DNA of 42,754 nt. Source: a virus. The stretch is taken from the IMG/VR virus record IMGVR_UViG_3300018423_000017, positions 1 through 42,754 of that record; one strand, written 5' to 3'. Below, piece by piece: positions 6,913-13,982 of the stretch. Within the stretch, counting starts at the first letter, position 1. Each line of letters starts with the position of its first letter. Position numbers and translations under genes: made by a program. The notes beneath the pieces were generated by a model, which was not told the origin of the DNA, did not search any database, and saw only the letters and a program-made list of their open reading frames with translations.

Positions 6913-7161
6913 ATGATACTACGAGAATTATTTTATTTTGATAAAGAAACTTTAGAGCCTACTGAGGATAACAGCTATGATCCTACGTATGATGATAGTA
7001 TCTTGAACTTTGACGACACACGTAAAACAAGATTAACACTGCGTCAAATTAACCGTGCAAGGAAAGCAAGTGAGCTACATAATGTTGAGAAGTCTAAAGA
7101 ATTAGACTTTATCAGACAGATGTATGGAATAGCAGCACAAGCAGCCGCTGCCGGGGTATAA
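6913..7161 (+). CDS. Small protein at the gp67 position (prohead core candidate)
   Basis: This 82-residue protein directly follows gp20. The first half is acidic (FDKETLEPTEDNSYDPTYDD). The second half is basic and helical (TRKTRLTLRQINRARKASEL), ending in an Ala-rich tail. In T4 the gene after 20 is 67, an 80-residue prohead core protein; position and length fit, but I cannot confirm homology from the sequence. There is no Shine-Dalgarno: the ATG lies just after a perfect late promoter, so a transcript from that promoter could be nearly leaderless, and read-through mRNA from gp20 also covers it. Its stop overlaps the start of the next gene (TAATG). Confidence 0.8.
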   Translation: MILRELFYFDKETLEPTEDNSYDPTYDDSILNFDDTRKTRLTLRQINRARKASELHNVEKSKELDFIRQMYGIAAQAAAAGV

Positions 7162-7898
7162 TGGCAAAAATTGACAAGTCTAAACTTACAAAAGAGGAAT
7201 GGAAAATTCTTCGGGATCGCAGACGTCTTGAAAAAGAGGCTGCACAGTTCCAAAAAGAAAATCAAAAAATAATATCTAATTCTGTTAAAGAAGAAAATCA
7301 TATATCTGTAAAAGGTAACACTGCTTTTGTGTTAGGCAACGGTGTAAGCAGACAGCCAGTTGACGTTAACGAACTACAAAAATTTGGCCCTATTTATGGC
7401 TGTAATGCTCTGTATAGATCATTTAATCCCGACTATCTTGTAGCAGTAGATACAAAAATGATTTTAGAGATTAACAAGTCCGGTTATCAAAAAAAGAATA
7501 CTGTTTGGACAAATCCAAACAAAGCATATACTAGGATGGAAGGATTTAATTTTTTTAGTCCATCAAAAGGTTGGAGCAGTGGACCAACAGCATTGTGGCT
7601 TGCAAGCCAACATGGGTATGATACTATATATATTTTAGGTTTTGATTATAGAGGTTTAGACCAAGGCAAACGCTTTAACAACTTATATGCTGACACTATG
7701 AATTATAAAAAAAGTATAGACGGCGCTACTTTTTTTGGTAATTGGTTACGACAAACAAAGTCTGTAATAAAAGATCATCCAAAAATTAACTATGTTAGAG
7801 TTATACATCCTGATAATTACAAGCCCGAAGAACTAAATAATTTTGTCAATTTTAATACTATAACTGTGGATGTGTTTAAGAAAATCCATAACTTATAG
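7161..7898 (+). CDS. Glycosyltransferase-like (GT42 / DUF115-type fold) enzyme
   Basis: The protein has 245 residues. After a charged N-terminal helix (1-50) comes FVLGNGVSR (about 56-64), then IYGCNALYRSFNPDYLVAVD, and later SSGPTALWLASQHGYDTIYI followed by LGFDYRG. This arrangement, a GNGPS-like loop, GCN, then (S/T)SG, an Ala-rich helix and a GYxxIYLxGxD strand, resembles CMP-sialic-acid-type GT42 transferases and the MptE/DUF115 family. Both bind a phosphorylated nucleotide or sugar in a Rossmann-like fold. The substrate is unknown. The gene lies inside the capsid operon, coupled by TAATG overlap to the previous small gene, so late expression and modification of a virion component are plausible but inferred. 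A hairpin with a T-run follows at 7911. Confidence 0.5.
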   Translation: MAKIDKSKLTKEEWKILRDRRRLEKEAAQFQKENQKIISNSVKEENHISVKGNTAFVLGNGVSRQPVDVNELQKFGPIYGCNALYRSFNPDYLVAVDTKMILEINKSGYQKKNTVWTNPNKAYTRMEGFNFFSPSKGWSSGPTALWLASQHGYDTIYILGFDYRGLDQGKRFNNLYADTMNYKKSIDGATFFGNWLRQTKSVIKDHPKINYVRVIHPDNYKPEELNNFVNFNTITVDVFKKIHNL

Positions 7899-7910
7899 TT
7901 TATCTGTATA

Positions 7911-7926
7911 AAAACGGGCCGTTTTT
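7911..7926 (+). terminator. Possible weak terminator after the GT-like gene
   Basis: AAAACG and CGTTTT pair around GGGCC, and a run of five T follows the stem's G. The stem is short. The symmetry would let it act on either strand, but it lies inside a co-directional gene set, so it may only attenuate. Confidence 0.35.
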
Positions 7927-8011
7927 GGCCTATTTCTACGCATATTTTCTTCTATTTGTTAAATAATAGTGACAGCCTTACCATAGGTAAAACATTTATA
8001 GGAGAAAAGTA

Positions 8012-8962
8012 ATGGCAAATCGCAATAAATTTGAAGAAATGCTTGAGCGTCTCATCAACGAAGATAGAGAAGGCGCAGAAGAGTTATTTCATGAAATCGT
8101 AGTGGAAAAATCACGCGATATATACGAATCACTATTAGAAGCAGATCTAGAAGACGAAGAAGTAGATGAAGCTTCTGATGAAGAAGTTGATGAGTCAGAC
8201 GATGAAGAAGTAGATGAAGCTTCTGATGAAGACGATCTAGACGAAGATTTTAACCTAGACGAATTTGAAGTTGAAGCAGATCCAATGGACATGGATATCG
8301 AAATGGGCGGTGACGCTGGTGACGATATGATGGGTGACATGGGCGCAGACGACGGCATGGACATGGACATGGGCGACGAAGGCGAAGGTGACATGGAAGA
8401 CCGTGTTGAAGATCTAGAAGACGCACTAGACGAGCTAAAAGCAGAATTTGAAAAAATGATGGCTGGCGAAGACGGCGATGACGAAGGCGATGACATGGAC
8501 ATGGATATGGACATGGACGCTGGTGACGACGAAGGTGCTGATGACGATGGTGCTGATGACGAAGAAATGGAAGCTACAGAAGAAACTGACGAAAAAGTTG
8601 ACGAAAAATCAAGTGATCCAAAGTCTGAAGCAGAAACAATGAGAGAATATGTTGAAAAAGTAACTGCTAAAATGGGCGACAATGGTGCAAACACTAAGTC
8701 TCCAGTAGCTGGTAAAAACGATATGGGCGGAACAACTGCAAATATCGCAGCAGGTGGTGATGGCGGCACAGGCGGCACAGCAGGCGGTCTTGCAAATCCA
8801 TCATCTAAAGAAGATAACGCTGGTAACGTAAATGTTCCTGGCGCTAAAGGCGCAACAAGCATGCGCAACCAACCGGGACACGGTGCTGAAAAGAAAGGCA
8901 AAGCTCCAGAAAAAGCTGGTGCAGATAGCCCAATTAACGGTGTTAAATCTCGAGCAAAATAA
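8012..8962 (+). CDS. Highly acidic prohead core protein (gp68-like position)
   Basis: This 316-residue protein has an ordinary helical N-terminus (1-45, FEEMLERLINEDREGAEELF). A very acidic low-complexity body follows (about 46-200), with EEVDEASDEEVDESDD repeats and Met-Asp runs such as MDMDMDMD. One short coiled coil interrupts it (about 130-150, DRVEDLEDALDELKAEFEKM). The C-terminal third is Gly/Ala/Lys-rich and ends basic (GVKSRAK). It lies between gp20/gp67-position and gp21, where T4 has core gene 68. In T4-like phages the prohead core is built of charged proteins that gp21 degrades before packaging, so an acidic scaffold role fits. The sequence alone does not prove orthology to gp68. 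The RBS is AGGAG at about 8000. Confidence 0.8.
   Translation: MANRNKFEEMLERLINEDREGAEELFHEIVVEKSRDIYESLLEADLEDEEVDEASDEEVDESDDEEVDEASDEDDLDEDFNLDEFEVEADPMDMDIEMGGDAGDDMMGDMGADDGMDMDMGDEGEGDMEDRVEDLEDALDELKAEFEKMMAGEDGDDEGDDMDMDMDMDAGDDEGADDDGADDEEMEATEETDEKVDEKSSDPKSEAETMREYVEKVTAKMGDNGANTKSPVAGKNDMGGTTANIAAGGDGGTGGTAGGLANPSSKEDNAGNVNVPGAKGATSMRNQPGHGAEKKGKAPEKAGADSPINGVKSRAK
8156..8232 (+). repeat. 48-base in-frame direct repeat in the acidic core gene
   Basis: A 29-base sequence is repeated exactly at 8156-8184 and 8204-8232, a period of 48 bases or 16 codons, encoding EEVDEASDE twice. Identity down to third codon positions points to a recent slippage or duplication event. Confidence 0.85.
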
Positions 8963-8972
8963 GGACGTATGA

Positions 8973-9596
8973 ATGAAAAACTTACGAGAGCATTTGACAT
9001 TCGACCAAGCTAAAATTGTGGTTGAGAATGCCAACGAAGGAAAAGACTTGTATATGAAGGGTATTTGTATACAAGGCGGAGTACGCAATGCTAATCAGCG
9101 TGTGTATCCTATAAATGAAATTGGCAGGGCTGTCAAAACTCTCAATGATCAAATTAGCGGAGGTTACAGTGTTCTCGGCGAAGTAGATCATCCAGAAGGC
9201 CTTAACATTAACCTAGACCGTGTATCACACATGATTACAGAAATGTGGATGGATGATGCAAACGGTTATGGTAAACTTAAAATTTTACCTACTCCGATGG
9301 GACAACTAGTTAAAACAATGCTAGAAAGCGGCGTTAAACTAGGCGTTTCATCAAGAGGTAGCGGAAATGTTTCAGAAGACGGTAGCAATACCGTCTCTGA
9401 TTTTGAAATAATCACCGTGGACGTTGTGGCACAGCCAAGCGCTCCTGGTGCATATCCTACACCAATTTATGAACACTTAATGAATGCTCGTGGAGGATAC
9501 AAGGCATATGAACTAGCACAGGCAACAAAACATGACACTAAGGCACAAAAGTATCTAAAGGAATCGTTGATGAACATCATCAACAGACTCCAATAA
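8973..9596 (+). CDS. gp21: Prohead core protease gp21
   Basis: The 207-residue protein matches the T4 prohead endopeptidase gp21. Visible motifs include RVYP near 43-46, GEVDHPEG with the catalytic His73, and LGVSSRGSG with the catalytic serine at 126 or 127. The length is close to T4 gp21 (212 residues). In the phage it cleaves core and shell proteins after (L/I)-x-E during head maturation and then destroys itself. It is followed after 13 bases by gp22, with an AGGAG site. The ATG used is at 8973; an ATG at 8969 is out of frame and belongs to no gene. Confidence 0.95.
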   Translation: MKNLREHLTFDQAKIVVENANEGKDLYMKGICIQGGVRNANQRVYPINEIGRAVKTLNDQISGGYSVLGEVDHPEGLNINLDRVSHMITEMWMDDANGYGKLKILPTPMGQLVKTMLESGVKLGVSSRGSGNVSEDGSNTVSDFEIITVDVVAQPSAPGAYPTPIYEHLMNARGGYKAYELAQATKHDTKAQKYLKESLMNIINRLQ

Positions 9597-9609
9597 CAAG
9601 GAGAACGCA

Positions 9610-10707
9610 ATGATAGATGCACTAAAAACACTTTTCGAAAACGATGTAGTTTCTGAAGACGTGCGTCATGAAATTGAAGAAGCTTGGAATAAAAAAATCA
9701 AAGAGAACAAGCAGGCAGCGACTGCTGAACTCAGAGAAGAATTTGCTAAAAAATACGAGCATGATAAGTCAGTAATGGTTGAAGCGATCGATGCAATGAT
9801 TTCAGAGCGTTTAGCTGAAGAAATTGCAGAGTTTGCAGAAGATCGTAAACAATTGGCGGAAGCAAAAGCACATTATACTATGAAAATGCGTGAAAACGCA
9901 AAGTTAATGCAGCGTTTTGTTACAGACACGCTTGGCAAAGAAATTTCCGAACTTCATGAAGATCAAAAAGCAATAGCTGGAAAGTTTGAAATGCTTGAAA
10001 GTTTTGTTGTTGATGCACTTGCAAAAGAAATTGCTGAGTTCCACGAGGACAAGAAAGACCTTGCTGAAACAAAAGTAAAATTAGTTAAAGAAGCAAAAAC
10101 AAAATTTGCTGAAATTAAGAAAACTTTTGTAGAGTCTAGTGCAGAAAAAGTATCTGATCTTGTTGGCAAAAATCTTAAAAGAGAAATTAGTCAACTTAAA
10201 GAAGATATTGAAGAAGCACGTAGAAACGACTTTGGTCGTAAACTATTCGAAGCATTCGCTAACGAATACGCAACTAGCCACTTAAATGAAAAATCAGAAT
10301 CTGCAAAACTTCTAAAAGTTGTTGATCTTAAGAACAAACAACTAGCAGAAGCAGAAGCAAAAGCGGCTAAGATAAAACAATTGGCAGAAAGTAAAGAAGC
10401 TGAAATTAATAAAATGAAAGCAATTACTGAGCGTCAAAATACTATCAATGACCTTATTGCTCCTTTAAGCAAAGGACAAAAGGACATAATGATTGATTTA
10501 CTTGAATCGGTTCAAACAAACAGACTACGTTCTGCGTTTGATAAGTATCTACCGGCCGTTATCGACGGTAAGACACCGGCAAAGAAGGCAACACTTACAG
10601 AAGGCAAAGAAGTAACAGGCAACCGTGACGAAATGTCACAATCTAACGTTAGTAGTAAAGCAGATGACAATGTTTATGACATCCGTCGTCTTGCTGGTTT
10701 AAATTAA
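9610..10707 (+). CDS. gp22: Prohead core scaffold protein gp22
   Basis: This 365-residue, Lys/Glu/Ala-rich, almost wholly helical protein lies exactly between gp21 and gp23, as in T4. Several predicted coiled-coil stretches contain near-repeats (KEIAEFHEDKKDLAE, KEISELHEDQKAIAG), suggesting that it grew by internal duplication relative to the 269-residue T4 protein. Multiple L-A-E tripeptides are candidate gp21 cleavage sites, as expected for a core protein that is degraded to peptides. The C-terminus ends DDNVYDIRRLAGLN. It nucleates and shapes the prohead. The RBS is AAGGAGAACGCA. Confidence 0.9.
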   Translation: MIDALKTLFENDVVSEDVRHEIEEAWNKKIKENKQAATAELREEFAKKYEHDKSVMVEAIDAMISERLAEEIAEFAEDRKQLAEAKAHYTMKMRENAKLMQRFVTDTLGKEISELHEDQKAIAGKFEMLESFVVDALAKEIAEFHEDKKDLAETKVKLVKEAKTKFAEIKKTFVESSAEKVSDLVGKNLKREISQLKEDIEEARRNDFGRKLFEAFANEYATSHLNEKSESAKLLKVVDLKNKQLAEAEAKAAKIKQLAESKEAEINKMKAITERQNTINDLIAPLSKGQKDIMIDLLESVQTNRLRSAFDKYLPAVIDGKTPAKKATLTEGKEVTGNRDEMSQSNVSSKADDNVYDIRRLAGLN

Positions 10708-10717
10708 GGAGAATCAA

Positions 10718-11890
10718 ATGTCAGAACTACTAGAAAGTCGCTGGCAGGATACGAAGACAGCACTTCTTGAAGGCCTTCAAGGCACAAAGAAATCTGTAAT
10801 GGCTGCTACTCTTGAAAATACTCGCAAGTATTTGGCTGAGACAGCAACAGCAGGCGCTACTTCTGCCGGTAATGTCGCAACACTTAACCGTGTTATCCTA
10901 CCAGTTATCAGACGTGTAATGCCAACAGTGATTGCAAATGAACTAGTTGGTGTACAGCCGATGACCGGTCCTGTGGGTCAAATCCACACACTAAGAGTAC
11001 GCTACTCAGACACAGTTGGCTCAGGTGCCAGCGGTGCAGTAGCAGGTGAAGAAGCACTTTCACCATTCAAGATTGCTGAAAGCTACTCAGGTGACGGTAC
11101 AAATGCACCAGCACCAACAGCTTCATTAGAAGGCTCAGCTGGTAACAGACTAAGCATTCAGATCTTGAAGCAAACAGTCGAAGCTAAAACTCGTAAGCTA
11201 TCAGCTCGCTGGACTTTCGAGGCTGCTCAAGACGCACAGTCACAGCACGGCATCGACGTTGAAGCAGAAATCATGGCTGCTCTAGCACAAGAGATTACTG
11301 CTGAAATCGACCAAGAGATTATTTCATCTCTAACAACTCTAGCTGGATCAGCAGTTGAAACATACGATCAAGCAGCAGTTTCAGGTACAGCTACATTCGT
11401 TGGTGACGAGCATGCAGCACTTGCAGTTCAAATCAACCGTGCAGCAAACTTGATTGCACAGCGTACACGCCGTGGTGCTGGTAACTGGGCAGTTGTTAGC
11501 CCATTTGCGCTAACAATCCTACAGTCAGCAACAACTTCAGCGTTTGCTCGTACAACTGAAGGTACTTTTGAAGCACCAACAAACACCAAAATGGTTGGTA
11601 CACTAAACAACGCTATGAAAGTATATGTAAACACATATGCAGCAGATAGTGCAGGCGTACTAGTTGGTTACAAAGGCTCAAGCGAATCAGATGCAGCGGC
11701 ATTCTACTGCCCATACATCCCGCTAATGAGCTCAGGTGTTGTACTAGATCCAGGCACATTCGAGCCAGTCGTTTCATTCATGACACGCTACGGATATGTC
11801 GAACTAAGCAACACTGCGTCATCACTAGGTAACGCAGCTGACTACTTAGCACTAGTTGGCATTACAAACGGTAATGTAAGCTTCAGCTAA
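10718..11890 (+). CDS. gp23: Major capsid protein gp23
   Basis: The 390-residue protein is a clear T4 gp23 homologue (NRVILPVIRRVMPTVIANEL, then VGVQPMTGPVGQIHTLRVRY), shorter than T4's 521 residues and of the size usual in marine T4-like phages. An N-terminal propeptide ends in a gp21 consensus L39-A40-E41, so the mature chain probably starts at Thr42. The HK97-type shell fold is expected. Codon use is richer in G and C and more uniform than in the flanking genes, as is usual for the most abundant virion protein. The RBS is AAGGAGAATCAA. A strong terminator lies 20 bases after the stop. Confidence 0.97.
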   Translation: MSELLESRWQDTKTALLEGLQGTKKSVMAATLENTRKYLAETATAGATSAGNVATLNRVILPVIRRVMPTVIANELVGVQPMTGPVGQIHTLRVRYSDTVGSGASGAVAGEEALSPFKIAESYSGDGTNAPAPTASLEGSAGNRLSIQILKQTVEAKTRKLSARWTFEAAQDAQSQHGIDVEAEIMAALAQEITAEIDQEIISSLTTLAGSAVETYDQAAVSGTATFVGDEHAALAVQINRAANLIAQRTRRGAGNWAVVSPFALTILQSATTSAFARTTEGTFEAPTNTKMVGTLNNAMKVYVNTYAADSAGVLVGYKGSSESDAAAFYCPYIPLMSSGVVLDPGTFEPVVSFMTRYGYVELSNTASSLGNAADYLALVGITNGNVSFS

Positions 11891-11909
11891 GATTAGTTGA
11901 TAACTATTA

Positions 11910-11937
11910 AAATAGGCCCCGGCGGGGCCTATTTTTT
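11910..11937 (+). terminator. Strong Rho-independent terminator after gp23
   Basis: ATAGGCCCC, GGC, GGGGCCTAT forms a perfect GC-rich 9 bp stem (11912-11920/11924-11932) followed by seven T. It closes the capsid operon. Confidence 0.95.
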
Positions 11938-11940
11938 TGA

Positions 11941-12024
11941 CTAAATATTTTTACGTTCATCCTACGGGACGGAAGTAGCATAAAGCGAAGGAACGCACTT
12001 TAACCTTTAACGAGGAGAAGTGTT
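11941..12024 (+). promoter_or_regulatory. Weak late promoter and structured leader
   Basis: CTAAATAT at 11941 is a degenerate late element. The leader behind it folds with CGTTC (11954-11958) pairing GAACG (11991-11995) around an inner stem CTAC/GTAG (11962-11965/11975-11978). It ends in a strong GAGGAG (12012-12017) before the ATG at 12025. Confidence 0.4.
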
Positions 12025-12123
12025 ATGGATAGATTCACTTTTTGGTGCTTTCAAAAACTCATCAAACAGCATCATCAAAAAAAAGTTAATTTTTTCTTAG
12101 AAAAAATGCAAAAAAGTGGTTGA
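12025..12123 (+). CDS. Possible 32-residue ORF
   Basis: A 32-codon frame starts at an ATG eight bases after a very good GAGGAG ribosome binding site and ends at TGA 12121-12123. The peptide is basic and aromatic (MDRFTFWCFQKLIKQHHQKK and an FFLEKM stretch), with no recognised domain. It is preceded by a structured leader, and its stop codon overlaps the -35 box of the next promoter. It could be a real micro-protein or a leader peptide. The good RBS is the main support; the homopolymer runs inside it (A8, T6) count against strong coding constraint. Confidence 0.4.
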   Translation: MDRFTFWCFQKLIKQHHQKKVNFFLEKMQKSG

Positions 12124-12154
12124 CTTTTGTTGCAGTGATGTTATTATTAATACT
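12120..12154 (+). promoter_or_regulatory. Sigma70-like promoter of the second structured RNA
   Basis: TTGACT (12120-12125) is a near-consensus -35. It is followed after 17-19 bases by the AT-rich ATTATTAATACT, which contains several -10-like hexamers (ATTATT at 12143, TATTAA at 12145). Unlike the late promoters nearby, this would be read by unmodified host polymerase. Confidence 0.5.
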
Positions 12155-12398
12155 GTAGCAAGACGTTGTTACAAGGGTTGGCGCTAATAATCCTGTTTCT
12201 AGAGAGGATAAGCGCACTTGTTAGGGGTAGTGCCCGGCGTAGAGTTTGGAGACAAGCAGTGCGCTCACTGTCATACTAGACAGAGCAAGGTGCTAGACGT
12301 AACAGATGAAAGGTATCTAGACGTTTAGTTGGAGGTAAACCCAAGTCCTTCACCCACTTTTATTATAAAGCCCGATGCTTAACTGTGTCGGGCTTTTT
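12155..12398 (+). ncRNA. Structured RNA between gp23 and the tail genes, family unknown
   Basis: No open frame fills this stretch. Its composition is richer in G and C than its surroundings, and it is bracketed by a sigma70-like promoter and a strong terminator, as expected for an independently transcribed RNA of about 240 bases. Visible helices include a long hairpin 12171-12221 built of ACAAG/CTTGT, GCGCT/AGCGC (12181-12185/12211-12215) and TCCT/AGGA. Others are GGG/CCC near 12224-12235, CTGTC/GACAG (12268-12272/12279-12283) and GTTTA/TAAAC (12323-12327/12336-12340), which shows GGAGG in its loop, plus the terminator stem. It matches no tRNA, tmRNA, 6S, SRP or RNase P pattern I know. The start at 12155 is approximate. 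Confidence 0.6.
12367..12398 (+). terminator. Rho-independent terminator
   Basis: AAAGCCCGA (12367-12375) pairs perfectly with TCGGGCTTT (12388-12396), and the T-run continues into TTT. It ends the second structured RNA. Confidence 0.9.
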
Positions 12399-12406
12399 CC
12401 TTTTGT

Positions 12407-12509
12407 GATAAATACTTGTGTTAAAGAGCGAACCTCTATAACGAGGACTTATGCGGATCCTACCGCGTAGACCCTAGAACGGCAATGTTAAAACAAAAGG
12501 AGATATAAC
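12407..12509 (+). promoter_or_regulatory. Late promoter GATAAATACT with structured leader
   Basis: GATAAATACT at 12407-12416 is followed by a leader of about 90 bases with two hairpins, CCTC/GAGG and GCGG/CCGC (12453-12456/12463-12466). A CTAC/GTAG pairing overlaps the second. An 8-codon ORF (12451-12477) with a CGAGG site sits on the second hairpin. AAGGAGATATAAC serves the gene at 12510. Confidence 0.55.
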
Positions 12510-12911
12510 ATGGGACGCCCACTCAATAAAAGATACTTCGGTAGCCTTGCAACAGCAGACCAACGTGCAGCAGGTACAGAAACTCAAGAAAATATTCGTG
12601 CAGAAGCAAACCTAAATACAACTGGTCGTGTTGATGATGCATTTATTGTTTCACAAAAAGGTTCAAACAAATTTATTTTAAGAAATAAAGCTGGAGATGC
12701 AAACTCACAAACTGTTTGCCGTCTAGTAAATAAAACAACTGCAAATATAGCCTTAGGTGAAATGGTTTTATTTGGTACTGACGGAACAGGAAGTAGAATT
12801 CCTTTGAAAAAAATTACAGCACGTAGAGCTACTGATTATAATAACAATAGATACACATGGGAAGTGCAAGACGACTCTACTGAAACTGTAATTGTTCTTA
12901 CAGCACTATAA
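12510..12911 (+). CDS. Small virion structural protein (MGRPLNKRYFG family)
   Basis: The 133-residue protein begins MGRPLNKRYFG, a beginning I associate with a small structural protein common in marine T4-like phages. An Ala/Glu-rich N-terminal region (about 15-40) is followed by a beta-rich body ending YTWEVQDDSTETVIVLTAL, compatible with a small beta-barrel or sandwich. No catalytic motif is visible. It has its own late promoter, structured leader and a strong RBS, and it opens the long tail-fibre gene run, so a tail or decoration role is likely. The exact position in the virion is unknown. Confidence 0.75.
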   Translation: MGRPLNKRYFGSLATADQRAAGTETQENIRAEANLNTTGRVDDAFIVSQKGSNKFILRNKAGDANSQTVCRLVNKTTANIALGEMVLFGTDGTGSRIPLKKITARRATDYNNNRYTWEVQDDSTETVIVLTAL

Positions 12912-12930
12912 GATAATAAGGTAATAATAT

Positions 12931-13971
12931 ATGTCAAAAGTAGTTAGAGTAACAAATGGCAATTATAAAGTTGTAGTAGATAATCCAGGAGATGCATCTG
13001 GAGGACTAATAACACTTGACACTACTGGCGGCTATACCACAGACAGAGGTAAAGTAGTGATCACTGGAGACTTAGAAGTCAAAGGTATCACTACAACTGT
13101 CGAATCAACTGTAACAACTATTGCAGACAATATTATTACTCTTAATGAAGGGCAAACCGGAGCAGGTATAAGTGCTTCACTAGGATATCAAGCTGGTATT
13201 GAAGTTGACAGAGGTAGTTACCCCACTGCAAGGATGGTATTTGATGAGAGTATTCCGTATGTAACTGGTGGTTCTAGTGGGACAGGATCTTGGATTTTTG
13301 AAAACAATGCGGGACAATATCTTCCTGTAAGTTTTAATAGTTTAAATTCTCAAGGAACGTTATATATTACTACACCTGGTAGTGCAATTAATGTTGCAGG
13401 AACTGTTGATTATGAAGAAAATGTTTTTACATATACAGGCGGCGTAATAGTTGACGGTGGCAGTGGTGTTGTTGTTAACAATGATCATGTACCTAATGCA
13501 AAAGCAGTAGTGGATTATGTTGATTATGCACTAGCAACTAACCTACAAGATGCTATTCAGGAAGGTGATACTAGTGTTGCTACTGAAGATTTTGATGAAA
13601 CAGGAGTAGAAAGTAGAGTTAAAGTTACGGTTGATGGAATAGTAAGTGCAGAGTTCTTTTCTAATAGACTAACACTATCAGACCTACAAATTATTGGTAA
13701 TGAAATACAAACAACAGATTCGTTAAATCAAAATCTAGTATTAAGTGCTAACGGTACTGGCACTGTAAAAGTAAAAGATGTTTTAGAAATTACTGAAACA
13801 CCAGGAGATAATGATAGTTTATTAGATCCTACAGCACCAGATGAAGGTATTAAAGTATATTCTAAACCAGAAGCAGGTGGTAATACAGGACTTTATTTTG
13901 TAAATAAAGATAATACCACAGATGAAATAATAAGTAGAAATAGATCACTAGTTTTTAGTATGCTATTCTAA
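12931..13971 (+). CDS. Tail-fibre-like structural protein
   Basis: The protein has 346 residues. Near 45-75 is GDLEVKGITTTVESTVTTIA followed by DNIITLNEG, a segment typical of trimeric fibre shafts in marine myoviruses. Near 245-275 it has one copy of the shaft repeat (GNEIQTTDSLNQNLVLSANG, then TGTVKV) that recurs many times in the two 1300-residue fibres downstream. The C-terminus (about 325-346, NKDNTTDEIISRNRSLVFSM) is a short conserved-looking tail. It was probably built from the same module pool as the large fibres. Its role would be tail fibre or baseplate-attached connector; no enzyme motif is visible. Confidence 0.75.
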   Translation: MSKVVRVTNGNYKVVVDNPGDASGGLITLDTTGGYTTDRGKVVITGDLEVKGITTTVESTVTTIADNIITLNEGQTGAGISASLGYQAGIEVDRGSYPTARMVFDESIPYVTGGSSGTGSWIFENNAGQYLPVSFNSLNSQGTLYITTPGSAINVAGTVDYEENVFTYTGGVIVDGGSGVVVNNDHVPNAKAVVDYVDYALATNLQDAIQEGDTSVATEDFDETGVESRVKVTVDGIVSAEFFSNRLTLSDLQIIGNEIQTTDSLNQNLVLSANGTGTVKVKDVLEITETPGDNDSLLDPTAPDEGIKVYSKPEAGGNTGLYFVNKDNTTDEIISRNRSLVFSMLF

Positions 13972-13982
13972 AAGGAAACAAA

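Noticed and set aside
8969-8995. ATG at 8969 as an upstream start for gp21
   Set aside because: It is out of frame with gp21 by one base; the ATG at 8973 gives the conserved N-terminus.
8089-9000. 303-codon open frame on the minus strand
   Set aside because: It is the mirror of the acidic low-complexity gene: GAT/GAC/GAA runs read as Ser-rich antisense codons. It overlaps gp21 as well and has no RBS.
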